From: Streptomyces griseus subsp. griseus | GTDB taxonomy: Bacteria > Actinomycetota > Actinomycetes > Streptomycetales > Streptomycetaceae | NCBI RefSeq assembly: GCF_003610995.1 | Contig: NZ_CP032543.1 | Location: 6,076,001-6,140,000 of the forward strand | Direction: 5' to 3' | DNA length: 64,000 nucleotides | Shown here: positions 49,756 through 61,279 of the stretch, in pieces | Position numbering within the stretch: the stretch's first letter is position 1 | Layout: every line of letters starts with the position of its first letter | Notes under the pieces: generated by a model | The model's input: only the letters and a program-made list of their open reading frames with translations | The model's database searches: none | Told to the model about the DNA's origin: nothing | Program-made: the position numbers and the translations under genes

Positions 49756-52309
49756 CCGGGGGCAGGTGCGCCTGACCGTCGTGCCTGCCCGTCATGCCCG
49801 GGTTCTCGGCCGCCTTTCGCTCCTGACCGGATGCCCGTGCGCGGTCATGCCCGGACACGCGCCCGCCCGCCCTCTCCTGCCCGGACGCTCGGACGACCGT
49901 GTCCGGCCCTGACCGGGCACCGCCCCCTCCCCCCCGCACCCGCCGCAGCAACACCACCGGCCGCTCCCCGAACAGCTCGCCCGCCGCCACCGCCCCCGCG
50001 AACTCCCGCCCCGGTGCGGACGAGGGCGCCAGCACATCGCGCCACGGCCCCCCGTCCGGCAGCTCCACCACCGTGTCCCGCCACCCCCCGGCCTCCGCGA
50101 GCCGCAGCGACAGCCGGGTCGCCGCCACCGCCACCTCGTCCGACCGGGAGAACGCCACCACATGGTCGGCCGCCGCGCCCCGCGCCTCCAGCGGTACGTA
50201 CGTCCCCGTCTCCCCGAACACCTCCGGCAGCTCCCGCCGCAGCCGCAGCGCCGCCGCCGTGATCTCCTGCTTCTCCGCCGCCTCCTCCGGCCGCCGGAAC
50301 GGGCTCCGGTTGTCCGGGTCGACCAGCGCCAGATACTCGCTCTCCGTGCCCTGGTACAGGTCCGGCACCCCCGGCATCGTCAGCTGCACCAGCGCCGCCC
50401 CCAGCACATTGGCCCGTACCTGCGGGGCCAGCGACTCGGCGAAAGCGGTCACCAGCCTCCGGGCCGTACCGGAACCGCTGCCCGGCCCCGCCGCCACGAA
50501 GTCCGTCACCGCCCTCTCGTACGCCTCGTCCGGCTCCGTCCAGCTCGTGAACAGCCCCGCCTCCCGCACCGCCTTCAGCAGCGCGGGCTCCAGCCGGCCG
50601 CCCAGCTCCTCGGCGGGCAGGGGCGCGCAGCCGTACGAGGACTGCCAGGCCTGCCAGGCGAGCTGCGGGTCCGGGGCGGCGACGGGCGTGGCGTCCGTCA
50701 GCTCGGCCACCAGGCCCGCCCACCGCTCCGGACACTCCGACAGGACCGCGATCCGGGCCCGCACATCTCCACTCCGCTTGGTGTCGTGCGTGGTCAGGAC
50801 CGTCCCCGTGGCGGGCCAGTCGCGGGCGATACGGGTGGCGAAGGCATGGAACGCGTCCACCGCCACCGCCGGCCGGCCCGGATCCCCACCCACTTCAGTC
50901 GCCGAGATCAGCGGCACATACCGGTAGAACGCCGTGTCCTCCACCGACTTCGCGTGCAGCGCGGACGCGGTCTGCGCGAACCGGGCGCAGAAGGAGGCCT
51001 GTTCCTCGCCGTCGCCCAGCCGCCCGAGCGCCAGATCCCGTACGACATCGACGGCGGCCGCCTCCTCCGGCACGGAGAACACCGCCTTCGCGTCCCGTAC
51101 GGCGTCGTCCGGAAGGGTCTCCTCCGCGATCCGGGTCGGCGGAACGCCCGCCGTGACGTACGGCCGGTAGACCGGCACCCGTACCAGCAGCTCCCGGATC
51201 GCCGTCCGCAGCGCCCAGGGGGCGTGGTCGCGCAGGGCGGGGTCGGCGGCGCAGACGGTGGCCGCCAGCCGGGTCAGCCAGGCCGTCTCGGAGGCCAGTT
51301 CGTGGGTGGCCACCCGGTACGCGGCGCGGCGGACGGTCGCCTTCCAGTAGCCGCCCCGGTCGCCGGTCGGGCCGGCGAACTCCCGGTAGTGGCCCAGCAG
51401 CTCCGCGGCGCCCGCCGGGTCCGTGAACAGCCCGTCGATCCGGTGCAGCGCGTCGTACCCCGTCGTCCCGGCCACCGCCCACCCGGCCGGGAGGGACTCG
51501 TCGCCGGTGAGGATCTTCTCCACCACCGTCCACCGGCCGCCGGTGGCCTCGTCCAGCTGCCGCAGGTACGCGGCCGGGTCGGCGAGGCCGTCCGGGTGGT
51601 CGATGCGCAGGCCGTCCACCACCCCGTCGCGGAGCAGTTCGAGGACCTTGGCGTGGGTGGCGTCGAAGACCTCGGGGTGTTCGACGCGGACCCCGATCAG
51701 CTCGGAGACGGTGAAGAAGCGGCGGTAGTTCAGCTCGGTGCGGGCCAGCCGCCACCAGGCGAGCCGGTAGTGCTGGGCGTCGAGAAGTTCCGGAAGCGGA
51801 AGGTCCGCCGTGCCCGCCCGCAGCGGGAACTCCTGCTCGCCGTAGCGCAGCACCTCCGCGCCGACGTCCACGGAGAGGCCGTCCACCTCGCCGCCGAGCG
51901 GACCGGCCAGGACCGGGAGCAGCACCTTGTCGCCGCCCGCCGCCCAGTCGATGTCGAACCAGCGGGCGTACGGGGAGGACCGGCCCTCGCGGAGCACCTC
52001 CCAGAGCTGCCGGTTGTGCCGGGGCACCGCCGCCATGTGGTTCGGCACGATGTCGAGGACCAGCCCGAGCCCGTGCTCCCGGGCGGTCGCGGCGAGGCTC
52101 CGCAGCCCCTCCTCACCGCCCAGCTCCTCCCGTACGCGGCTGTGGTCGACCACGTCGTAGCCGTGCGTGGAGCCGGGGACGGCCTCCAGGACGGGCGAGA
52201 GGTGCAGATGGGAGACACCGAGCGCGGCCAGATAGGGCACCGCCTTCTCGGCCGCCGGGAAGGGGAAGTCGGGCTGGATCTGAAGGCGGTACGTGGCGGT
52301 GGGCGTCAT
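49715..52309 (-). CDS. treY: Maltooligosyltrehalose synthase with an extended C-terminus
   Basis: The 864-residue GH13 enzyme converts the reducing-end glucose of maltodextrins to a trehalose unit. It has an N-terminal TATYRLQIQPDFPFPAAEKA, DIVPNHMAAVPRHN, the nucleophile in DGLRIDHPDGLADP, the acid/base in WTVVEKILTGDE and THDTKRSGDVRAR. After the normal end (GERPVVLLRRVRG) comes an extra tail of about 80 residues with recurring ASGQER and SGHDRA, which is not part of the fold. The tail runs over the last 41 bp of the P450-like gene. The 103-bp gap to glgX suggests a glgX-treY operon. Confidence 0.93.
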   Translation of the reverse strand: MTPTATYRLQIQPDFPFPAAEKAVPYLAALGVSHLHLSPVLEAVPGSTHGYDVVDHSRVREELGGEEGLRSLAATAREHGLGLVLDIVPNHMAAVPRHNRQLWEVLREGRSSPYARWFDIDWAAGGDKVLLPVLAGPLGGEVDGLSVDVGAEVLRYGEQEFPLRAGTADLPLPELLDAQHYRLAWWRLARTELNYRRFFTVSELIGVRVEHPEVFDATHAKVLELLRDGVVDGLRIDHPDGLADPAAYLRQLDEATGGRWTVVEKILTGDESLPAGWAVAGTTGYDALHRIDGLFTDPAGAAELLGHYREFAGPTGDRGGYWKATVRRAAYRVATHELASETAWLTRLAATVCAADPALRDHAPWALRTAIRELLVRVPVYRPYVTAGVPPTRIAEETLPDDAVRDAKAVFSVPEEAAAVDVVRDLALGRLGDGEEQASFCARFAQTASALHAKSVEDTAFYRYVPLISATEVGGDPGRPAVAVDAFHAFATRIARDWPATGTVLTTHDTKRSGDVRARIAVLSECPERWAGLVAELTDATPVAAPDPQLAWQAWQSSYGCAPLPAEELGGRLEPALLKAVREAGLFTSWTEPDEAYERAVTDFVAAGPGSGSGTARRLVTAFAESLAPQVRANVLGAALVQLTMPGVPDLYQGTESEYLALVDPDNRSPFRRPEEAAEKQEITAAALRLRRELPEVFGETGTYVPLEARGAAADHVVAFSRSDEVAVAATRLSLRLAEAGGWRDTVVELPDGGPWRDVLAPSSAPGREFAGAVAAGELFGERPVVLLRRVRGGGGGARSGPDTVVRASGQERAGGRVSGHDRARASGQERKAAENPGMTGRHDGQAHLPPVRTAGPARPVAPL

Positions 52310-52412
52310 GGACTTCTACGTACCCCGCCCGGGGCGAACTGTGTCACCCCGGGCGGGACCCTCACCCCTGCCGGTTCCGGGCGGGGGGTCGGGCGGGCAG
52401 TCGCGGCACGTT

Positions 52413-54542
<2,130 letters not shown>

Positions 54543-54936
54543 AGATGAGACTCTTCCACTTCTGATCCGGGTGCGGTGGCTTTCCTCGGCCCATTACTCC
54601 TCGAATACTCCCCGAAAGTGGGGCGCGCACCTAGTAGGTCACGCGGTGCGGCCGGGTCCCGTCGTCCGGCTCCGGCCACTCCGGTCAACTTCGGACACCG
54701 GGGTGCCGCCCCGGACGCGATTGCGGACGCGCCCGCCCGGCCGGCGTCCGGAACGCGGCCTTCGTCAGGGTGCCTAATCACTATGAATCCGCTCACTCCA
54801 CCCGATCTCGCCGCAAGGAACAGGCCGCTGAGAAGGGGGAGTTGAGAAACCGGCCCGGCCATCGGGCTGCACCGGATCCCGCTCCCGGAGTACCCTTCCT
54901 TGATCGTTGGGTGGGGGAGTGGAAGGCGGTACGCGG
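54543..54936. other. Divergent intergenic region, mostly empty
   Basis: The 394 bp between the glgX and HEPN-gene starts hold a small CCCC-GAAAGT-GGGG hairpin near 54610, several GTCCGG/CCGGAC direct copies, and a 20-codon frame at 54782-54844 (MNPLTPPDLAARNR...) without a good ribosome binding site, which I do not call as a gene. A promoter for glgX is probably here but I cannot assign one. Confidence 0.35.
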
Positions 54937-56172
54937 GTGAGCTCGGGAGGGTTCGAGCTACCCCCAGGTGACGCAGGTCACGAGGGGGAACCGACCGATG
55001 CGCCGCCCGGGGCGGTGTCCCTTGCGCAGCCCATGGAGATCGGCGCGGAGCTGGACTGGGGCGCCGAGGCCTGGAGCGAGGTACGCACTCGGGCGCAGCG
55101 GGCCGGGCGCGCCTATATCTGGCTGAATCTGGTCGAACAGAGACTGCGCGCGGTCGTCGCCGCGGTGCTCCGGCCGATCTACGAGCCGGTGCACGGCGAG
55201 GACTGGGTGGTGGCCGCGGCCGGACCGGCCGGCCAGGAGTGGGTGCAGCGCGCCGTCGCCGTACGCGAGGTGTCGCGCCGCAAGGGCTATCTGCTGGACC
55301 CCGCCGACGACAACGTCCTCAGCTTCCTCACGCTCCCGCAGCTGCGGGAGCTGATGGTCCAGCACTGGCCGTGCTTCGAGCCGTACTTCGACGACCGGCG
55401 GGATGTCGAGCTGGCCCTGGACGAGCTGGAGGTGGCCCGTAACGTCGTCTCCCGGAACCGGGCGCTGAACGAGGCGGTGCTCGCGCAGGCGGAGCGGGCC
55501 TCGGCCCGGCTCCTGGACATCCTGGGCAGCGGGGCGGGCGTGCCGTCCGCCGACCGGCTGCCGGTGGACGCGGTGGAGGAGCTGGTCGGCGACCGGTACG
55601 CGGACGTGGTCTCCGTCCACCCCGACCGGGTCCGGCTCCAGCGCCAGCTGCCCGCCGAGGACCTGTTCGGCGGGGCGCGGCGGCTGGACGCCATCGGTAT
55701 AGGTCTTAACCTGCTCGTCCAGAACTTCTCCGGCCGCCGGCTCGTCCGGCTCGCCGAGTCGGGGTGCCGGGTCAGGCTGCTCTTCATCAACCCGGCCAGC
55801 AGCGCGGTCAAGCGCCGGGAGCGGGAACTGGGCCTCAAGAAGGGCGAGCTGAGCCGCTCGGTGGAGATGAACATCCTCCATATGCGCCGGGTCCGCTCCA
55901 AGCTCCGCGACCCGGGCGCCTTCGAGATCCAGGTCTTCGACGAGACCCCGCGCTTCACCGCCTACCTGGTGGACGGCGACGGGTCGGACGCGGTCGGTGT
56001 CGTCCAGCCCTATCTGCGGCGGGCCCGGGGCATGGAGGCGCCGGTGCTGGTGCTGCGCGGCGGCGGGCGGCGCACGGTGGTGCGGGCCGGGCAGGACAGC
56101 GAGCACGGCCTCTTCGAGACCTACCGTGAGGAGTTCGAGTCGGTCTGGACGGACTCGCGCCCGGTGTCATAG
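54937..56172 (+). CDS. SAV2148-family HEPN domain protein
   Basis: The 411-residue protein belongs to a family conserved in Streptomyces and named SAV2148-like. The N-terminal half contains the helical HEPN-like region (RAYIWLNLVEQRLRAVVAAV, VAVREVSRRKGYLLDP). The C-terminal half is an alpha-beta region (LLVQNFSGRRLVRLAESGCR, GAFEIQVFDETPRFTAYLVD). HEPN domains are often RNases, but the R-x4-6-H motif is not evident, so activity is not claimed. The start is GTG 54937 (VSSGGFELPPGDAGHEG), with GGAAGG upstream; GTG 54919 and TTG 54907 are weaker options. The last codons form a tandem repeat across the stop. Confidence 0.85.
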   Translation: MSSGGFELPPGDAGHEGEPTDAPPGAVSLAQPMEIGAELDWGAEAWSEVRTRAQRAGRAYIWLNLVEQRLRAVVAAVLRPIYEPVHGEDWVVAAAGPAGQEWVQRAVAVREVSRRKGYLLDPADDNVLSFLTLPQLRELMVQHWPCFEPYFDDRRDVELALDELEVARNVVSRNRALNEAVLAQAERASARLLDILGSGAGVPSADRLPVDAVEELVGDRYADVVSVHPDRVRLQRQLPAEDLFGGARRLDAIGIGLNLLVQNFSGRRLVRLAESGCRVRLLFINPASSAVKRRERELGLKKGELSRSVEMNILHMRRVRSKLRDPGAFEIQVFDETPRFTAYLVDGDGSDAVGVVQPYLRRARGMEAPVLVLRGGGRRTVVRAGQDSEHGLFETYREEFESVWTDSRPVS

Positions 56173-56224
56173 GGGCGGACTCGCGCCCGGTGGCAGAGGG
56201 CTGACGTCCCGGTGTCGCGGGGCT
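56150..56224 (+). repeat. 26-bp tandem repeat spanning the HEPN-gene stop codon
   Basis: CGGACTCGCGCCCGGTG plus nine variable bases occurs at 56150 and 56176; a degenerate third copy starts near 56202. The first unit encodes the C-terminal DSRPVS and the TAG stop. Confidence 0.75.
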
Positions 56225-56321
56225 CCCGCCACCCGTCCCCGCCGTTGTCAGTGCTGCGTGCGAAGGTGGTCATCACTCGGGGGAGAGCACCACGGGGGAG
56301 CGCCACGAAGGAGGTATCGGG

Positions 56322-57035
56322 ATGAGCTGGCATCAGGGACCGCTGGTCGGCTTCGACCTGGAGACGACGGGGACCGACGTCGAGACCGACCGGATCGTCA
56401 CCGCCGCGCTGGTCCGGCTGGAGCCGGACGGCATGGTCGCCGAGCAGCGGAGCTGGCTGCTGGACCCGGGGGTGGCGATACCCGAGCAGGCGTCCGCGAT
56501 CCACGGCATCGGCACCGACCACGCCCGCAAGCACGGCGCCCGGGCGGCCTCGGCCGTCGAGGAGATCGCCCACGCGGTCGCCGAGGTGCTCCGCTCCGGG
56601 GTGCCGCTGGTGGTGATGAACGCGCGCTACGACCTCTCGCTCCTGGACCGCGAATGCGCGAGGTACGGGGTGGAGTCGGTCGACGAGCGGATCGGCGGGG
56701 TGCCCTCGCCGGTCATCGATCCCCTGGTCATCGACAAGCACGTGGACAGGTACCGCAAGGGCAAGAGGGCCCTCCAAGCCCTGTGCGAGCACTACGGCGT
56801 GACCCTCTCCGACGCCCATGACGCGACCGCCGACGCGGTGGCGGCGGTCCGTGTGGTCCGGCGGATGGGCGAGCGCCACCGCCCGGTCAGCGCCCTGCCC
56901 CCGGCCGAGCTGCACGCCCTCCAGGTCCGCGCGGCCGCCGAACAGTCCGCCTCGCTCCAGGCCTACCTCCGCCGCACGGCCAACCCGGCAGCGGTGGTGG
57001 AGCAGGCGTGGCCGATGATCCCGCGGAGCAGGTGA
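56322..57035 (+). CDS. DEDDh 3'-5' exonuclease (DNA polymerase III epsilon-like)
   Basis: The 237-residue protein has the exonuclease motifs: Exo I LVGFDLETTG, Exo II MNARYDLSLLDREC and Exo III HDATADA with the preceding His of the DEDDh type. It lacks the beta-clamp motif and other features of the replicative epsilon subunit, so it is probably a repair or RNA/DNA-trimming exonuclease. AAGGAGG lies 8 nt before the ATG. Confidence 0.9.
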   Translation: MSWHQGPLVGFDLETTGTDVETDRIVTAALVRLEPDGMVAEQRSWLLDPGVAIPEQASAIHGIGTDHARKHGARAASAVEEIAHAVAEVLRSGVPLVVMNARYDLSLLDRECARYGVESVDERIGGVPSPVIDPLVIDKHVDRYRKGKRALQALCEHYGVTLSDAHDATADAVAAVRVVRRMGERHRPVSALPPAELHALQVRAAAEQSASLQAYLRRTANPAAVVEQAWPMIPRSR

Positions 57036-57373
57036 ACGGCGGGCGGTGGCCCGACGTCGGCTCGCGGCGGGGGAGACCGTTTCTCCGGCCCTGATGTCCA
57101 AGCCGATCTTCTGGTCCGGCGGAACTCCACCGATCGTTTTCCGCCATCTCCCCTCCTTCTGTGGTCGCTAATCCGCCAGTTTGGTGGTGTCTGGATCGCG
57201 CGAGGCAACCACTTCTCGGCCACGACCGTCCCGGGGGCTTGTGTGGGCGCGCTCATCTACCCAGCATGAATAACGTTGTCAGGGACACGTCGGCTTGATC
57301 GTGTTCCCGATGGCGTGTCATGGGCGTCCACCCAAACGCCCCCGAGTTCCCCCCACGATCTGGAGGACTTGCA
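57036..57373. other. Intergenic region upstream of the protease
   Basis: The 338 bp are noticeably lower in G+C than the genes and should contain the protease promoter. A GGAGACCGTTTCTCC imperfect hairpin lies near 57071-57087 and an AACGTT-centred element at about 57270. No gene is supported. Confidence 0.35.
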
Positions 57374-58264
57374 GTGCGACTCTCTCACCCCCACAGCATG
57401 TCGAGACGAGCACGACTCATCGCCGGGGCGACCGGCCTCGCCGCCGCGGCGGCACTGGTCATCCCCGCCGCCACCGCGTCCGCCCAGCCCGCCCCGAAGA
57501 CGTTCAGCGCCACCGAGCTCAACCGGACGGCCGACTCCGTGCGCACCGCCGACATCGGCGGCACCGCCTGGTACGTCGATGCCGAGTCGGGCAAGGTCGT
57601 CGTCACCGTCGACAGCACGGTGACCAAGGCCGAGATCGCCAAGATCGAGAACGAGGCCGGCGGGAACGCCGACGCTCTCGTGGTCAAGCACACCCCCGGT
57701 AAGTTCTCCAAGCTCATCGCGGGTGGCGAGGCCATCACCACGGGTGGGGCCCGGTGCTCCCTGGGCTTCAACGTGCAGGACGGCGCCGGCACCAAGTACG
57801 CCCTGACCGCCGGTCACTGCACCAACATCGGCAGCTCGTGGTCGATCGGCACCACCGCCGGATCCAGCTTCCCCGGCAACGACTACGGCATCATCCAGCA
57901 CTCCGACCCCGGCGCGGCCGACGGCCGTGTCTACCTCTACAACGGCAGCTACCAGGAGATCACCGGCGCCGGTGACCCCTCGGTCGGCCAGTCCGTCCAG
58001 CGCAGCGGCAGCACCACCGGCCTGCACGGCGGCTCGGTCACCGGCCTCAACGCCACCGTCAACTACGGTGCCGACGGCATCGTCTCCGGTCTGATCCAGA
58101 CCAACGTCTGCGCCGAGCCCGGCGACAGCGGCGGCGCGCTCTTCTCCGGGAGCACCGCGCTCGGTCTCACCTCCGGCGGCAGCGGCAACTGCTCCTCCGG
58201 CGGCACCACGTTCTTCCAGCCCGTCACCGAGGCGCTCAGCGCCTACGGTGTGAGCATCATCTGA
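57374..58264 (+). CDS. Streptogrisin-type secreted serine protease (S1E), prepro form
   Basis: The 296-residue product is a chymotrypsin-like protease of the streptogrisin/alpha-lytic family. A Sec signal lies at 1-38 ([20 protein letters not shown]), a folding pro-region at about 39-114, and the mature chain starts at about 115 ([20 protein letters not shown]). The catalytic triad is H148 in LTAGHC, D170 in NDYGII and S252 in GDSGGAL. The C-terminal [20 protein letters not shown] is typical of SGPA/SGPB. It degrades external protein for nutrition or development. GGAGG is 8 nt before the GTG. A hairpin terminator follows. Confidence 0.95.
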   Translation: MRLSHPHSMSRRARLIAGATGLAAAAALVIPAATASAQPAPKTFSATELNRTADSVRTADIGGTAWYVDAESGKVVVTVDSTVTKAEIAKIENEAGGNADALVVKHTPGKFSKLIAGGEAITTGGARCSLGFNVQDGAGTKYALTAGHCTNIGSSWSIGTTAGSSFPGNDYGIIQHSDPGAADGRVYLYNGSYQEITGAGDPSVGQSVQRSGSTTGLHGGSVTGLNATVNYGADGIVSGLIQTNVCAEPGDSGGALFSGSTALGLTSGGSGNCSSGGTTFFQPVTEALSAYGVSII

Positions 58265-58306
58265 TCACCTCCGCACCGGCCAGGGTCTTGCGCCATCGGC
58301 CCTGAG

Positions 58307-58341
58307 CACTGTCCCCGCCCGGTCCGCCGGCGGGGACAGTG
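58307..58341. terminator. Hairpin terminator after the protease gene
   Basis: CACTGTCCCCGCC at 58307-58319 pairs perfectly with GGCGGGGACAGTG at 58329-58341 around a 9-nt loop. It lies 42 bp after the stop. Confidence 0.85.
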
Positions 58342-58438
58342 TGCGTTGTCGGACACGCCCGGCCCGGCCTCGTCCAGGGAGGCCTCGCTGGGAGCTTTGC
58401 GCCGAAGCCTCGCCCGGAGTCCTGCCCGCACGCCTCGC

Positions 58439-59305
58439 TCAGAAGGGGTACCACCGGACCTCCGCGTCCCCCTCGCGCAGTGAGGCCACCCGGCGGCGGA
58501 ACTCCGTGAGCGCCTTCGGGTTGGCCGGGGCGTGCTGGGCGACCCAGGCGCAGCTGGCCGTTTCGCGGGCGCCGCGCAGGACCGCGCACCCCTCCCACTC
58601 CCGTACGTCCCAGCCGTACGCGGCCGTGAACGCGTCGTAGGCCGCGGCGGGCAGGCCGTAGCGGTCGCGGGAGAGGGCCAGGACGACCAGGTCGTGTTCC
58701 CGCAGGTCCGTGGAGAAGGTCTCCAGGTCGACCAGGACCGGTCCCTCGGGGCCGACATGCACGTTGCGGGGGAGCGCGTCGCCGTGGATCGGACCCGGCG
58801 GCAGGTGCGGGGTCAGGGCAGCGGCCGCGACCGCGAACCCGTCGCGGCGGGCCCGGAGGTAGTCGGCGTCGACCGGGTCGATCGTGTCGCCCGCCAGGGT
58901 CAGCCAGCGCTCCACCCCGCCGAGCAGCTCCCGGCGCGGGAGCGTGAAGCCCGCCGGGGCCGGGAGCGCGTGCACCCGGGAGAGCAGAGGCGCCAGGTCG
59001 CGCGGTTCGGCGGGGCGTACGGGGTCGGGCAGGCGCTGCCACACCGTCACCGGGTGGCCCTCCACCAGGCGCACCCGGTTCTCGGCGGCCCGCACGGCCG
59101 GGACGCCCGACGCGGCGAGCCACTCGGCGACCGCCACCTCCCGCTCCGCCCGGGCCGTCAGCTCCGGATGGCCGGTCGCGTCCCGGCCGACCTTCACCAC
59201 CAGACCGCCGGCCGCGAAGACCGCGTTCTCGCCCAGCGCCAGCAGCTCCGCCGCGCCCGGAAATCCGGCGACCGTCAGCACCTCACGCGCACGCATCTCG
59301 TCCAT
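58439..59305 (-). CDS. Aminoglycoside phosphotransferase (APH)-family protein
   Basis: The 288-residue kinase-like protein has the APH catalytic block PGPIHGDALPRNVHVGPEGP and the metal block VLVDLETFSTDLREHDLVVLAL, plus an N-terminal LGENAVFAAGGLVVKVGRD nucleotide region. It could phosphorylate an antibiotic, a sugar or a small metabolite; resistance should not be assumed. The start used is ATG 59305 (a second ATG is 9 bp downstream); there is no strong ribosome binding site. It is divergent from the sugar transporter operon. Confidence 0.85.
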   Translation of the reverse strand: MDEMRAREVLTVAGFPGAAELLALGENAVFAAGGLVVKVGRDATGHPELTARAEREVAVAEWLAASGVPAVRAAENRVRLVEGHPVTVWQRLPDPVRPAEPRDLAPLLSRVHALPAPAGFTLPRRELLGGVERWLTLAGDTIDPVDADYLRARRDGFAVAAAALTPHLPPGPIHGDALPRNVHVGPEGPVLVDLETFSTDLREHDLVVLALSRDRYGLPAAAYDAFTAAYGWDVREWEGCAVLRGARETASCAWVAQHAPANPKALTEFRRRVASLREGDAEVRWYPF

Positions 59306-59430
59306 GGGTGCGATTTTCGCATCCGCGCAGGCCACCTTGACGAACCGGCGGCCCGTCAGCACGATGACCAAGGCCGACCGGACGGCCAGAACGGGATGAA
59401 AGCCTCCTAGGTGATGAAGAAGGGTTATTC

Positions 59431-60369
59431 GTGACATCGGTGACCGCGAAGAGGCGGTCCGGGCCGAAGCACCCACGTAACGGACCGGCGGACGCCGCCC
59501 GGGACCGGGCGGCCTGGTTCCTCGTCCTGCCCGCCCTCCTCCCCATCCTGATCCTCAGCGCCGGCCCGCTCCTCTACGGCATCGCCCTCGCCTTCACCGA
59601 CGCCCAGTCCGGCCGCACCCGCCCCACCCGGTGGATCGGCACCCTCAACTTCCAGGACCTCCTGCACGACACCCTGTTCTGGGACTCGTTCCGGATCGGG
59701 CTCCTGTGGGCGTTCGGTGTCACCGTCCCGCAGTTCCTCCTGGCCCTCGGCCTCGCCCTGCTCCTCAACCAGAGGCTGCGGATGCGCTGGCTGGCCCGGG
59801 CGCTGGCGATCATCCCCTGGGCGATGCCCGAGGTGGTCGTCGGCATCATGTGGCGTCTGGTCTACAACCCCGACGCGGGCATCCTCAACGAGACCATCCG
59901 CGACCTCGGCCTCGGCGACGGCCGGGACTGGCTCACCGGCCTGGTCACCGCGCTCCCCGCGGTCATCCTCGTCGGCATCTGGGCGGGCATGCCCCAGACC
60001 ACCGTCGCCCTGCTCGCCGGACTCCAGAACACCCCGCACGAACTCCACGAGGCGGCGGCTCTGGACGGGGCGGGCGCCTGGCGCCGGTTCCGCACGGTCA
60101 CCTGGCCCGCGATCAAACCCATCGCGCTCGCCATCAGCGCGCTCAATCTGATCTGGAACTTCAACTCCTTCGCCCTCGTCTACGTGCTGACCAGCGGCGG
60201 GCCCGGCGGGCGGACCCGGCTGCCGATGCTCTTCGCGTACGAGGAGGCCTTCCGTTACGGACAGTTCGGGTACGCCGCCGCCATGGGCTGTGTGATGGTC
60301 GCGGTGATCTCCGTGATCCTCGCCTGCTACCTCGTCGGCCGCATCAGAGGAGGAGGCGAGGAGCGATGA
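59431..60369 (+). CDS. Sugar ABC transporter permease (MalF type)
   Basis: The 312-residue inner-membrane protein has six hydrophobic segments and the EAA loop HELHEAAALDGAGAWRRFRT that contacts the ATPase. The first long loop and LTSGGPGGRTRLPMLFAYEE are typical of the CUT1 carbohydrate family. It is first in an operon with a second permease and a binding lipoprotein. No ATPase gene is present, so it probably shares a general ATPase such as MsiK, as many Streptomyces sugar importers do. GAAGAAGGG precedes the GTG. Confidence 0.93.
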   Translation: MTSVTAKRRSGPKHPRNGPADAARDRAAWFLVLPALLPILILSAGPLLYGIALAFTDAQSGRTRPTRWIGTLNFQDLLHDTLFWDSFRIGLLWAFGVTVPQFLLALGLALLLNQRLRMRWLARALAIIPWAMPEVVVGIMWRLVYNPDAGILNETIRDLGLGDGRDWLTGLVTALPAVILVGIWAGMPQTTVALLAGLQNTPHELHEAAALDGAGAWRRFRTVTWPAIKPIALAISALNLIWNFNSFALVYVLTSGGPGGRTRLPMLFAYEEAFRYGQFGYAAAMGCVMVAVISVILACYLVGRIRGGGEER

Positions 60370-60443
60370 GCATCCTCAGGGGCGGTGTCCCCAGGAGAGG
60401 CGTCCCCAGGAGAGGCTTCCTCAGGAAAGGCGGCACGCGATGA
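60366..60443 (+). CDS. Possible 25-residue minicistron between the two permease genes
   Basis: An ATG overlapping the upstream stop (ATGA) opens 25 codons that end in an ATGA overlap with the next permease start. The peptide is built from a 15-bp repeat, GVPRR GVPRR GFLRK, and is strongly basic. It has good frame position for coupled translation (GGAGGCGAGGAGCG lies just ahead of it) but no homology that I recognise. It may be a translational coupler and not a functional peptide. Confidence 0.4.
   Translation: MSILRGGVPRRGVPRRGFLRKGGTR
60387..60431 (+). repeat. 15-bp tandem repeat between permease genes
   Basis: Units GTCCCCAGGAGAGGC at 60387 and 60402 are identical and a diverged third (TTCCTCAGGAAAGGC) starts at 60417. 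Each contains an AGGAGA/AGGAAA ribosome-binding-like core. Confidence 0.75.
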
Positions 60444-61279
60444 GTCTTCCCACCAGCAGGGCAGCCCGCACCGGCCAGTACCTCGCGCTCCTCGCGTACC
60501 TGGTGTTCCTGGCCTTCCCCTTCCTCTGGCTGCTCTCCACCGCCTTCAAGCCCGCCCGCGAACTGGGCTCGCTGCACCCCACCTGGATCCCCGAGCACCC
60601 CACCCTCGGCAACTTCCGCCAGGCCTTCGACGAGCAGCCGCTGCTCCAGGCGGCCGCCAACTCGCTGATCGCCGCCGTCTCAGCCGCCCTGATCGCGGTC
60701 GTCATCGCGACCCCGATGGCCTATGTGATGGCCCGCCACCGGGGCCGGCTCGCCACCGCCGCCACCGGGTGGGTCGTGGTCAGCCAGGCGTTCCCGTTCG
60801 TGCTGGTGATCATTCCGCTCTTCCTGGTGCTGAAGAACCTGCAGCTGATCAACACGCTGTGGGGGCTGATCCTGGTCTATGTCGTCTGGTCGCTGCCCTT
60901 CGCGCTGTGGATGCTCGCCGGGTATGTCCGGGCCGTGCCGGCCGAGCTGGAGGAGGCCGCCGCCGTCGATGGGGCGGGCCGCGTGCGGACGCTCGTCTCG
61001 GTCGTCGCCCCGCTGCTCGCCCCCGGAATCGTCGCCACCGCACTCTTCGCGTTCATCACCGCGTGGAACGAGTTCTTCTTCGCGCTCGTTCTCCTCAAGA
61101 CCCCGGAGAAGCAGACCTTGCCGGTCATCCTCACCCACTTCCTCGGCGCGGAGGGCGTGGCCGACCTCGGGCCGCTGGCCGCCGCCGCGTTTCTCGCCAC
61201 GCTGCCCTCTCTCCTCCTCTTCGCCTTCATCCAGCGGCGGATCACCGGCGGGATGACAGCCGGGGCGGTGAGGGGCTGA
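60440..61279 (+). CDS. Sugar ABC transporter permease (MalG type)
   Basis: The 279-residue membrane protein is the second CUT1 permease. It has LALLAYLVFLAFPFLWLLST at the N-terminus, NSLIAAVSAALIAVVIATPM, and the EAA loop PAELEEAAAVDGAGRVRTLV. The C-terminal LPSLLLFAFIQRRITGGMTAGAVRG is the MalG-type ending. It pairs with the preceding permease to form the channel. Its stop overlaps the next start by one base (TGATG). Confidence 0.93.
   Translation: MSLPTSRAARTGQYLALLAYLVFLAFPFLWLLSTAFKPARELGSLHPTWIPEHPTLGNFRQAFDEQPLLQAAANSLIAAVSAALIAVVIATPMAYVMARHRGRLATAATGWVVVSQAFPFVLVIIPLFLVLKNLQLINTLWGLILVYVVWSLPFALWMLAGYVRAVPAELEEAAAVDGAGRVRTLVSVVAPLLAPGIVATALFAFITAWNEFFFALVLLKTPEKQTLPVILTHFLGAEGVADLGPLAAAAFLATLPSLLLFAFIQRRITGGMTAGAVRG

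Noticed and set aside
54782..54844. 20-codon frame between glgX and the HEPN gene
   Set aside because: No ribosome binding site, no recognisable sequence and the region is likely promoter DNA.
58439..59305. Aminoglycoside resistance gene
   Set aside because: The APH fold is visible but the family phosphorylates many small molecules. The context is a sugar importer and nothing points to aminoglycosides.
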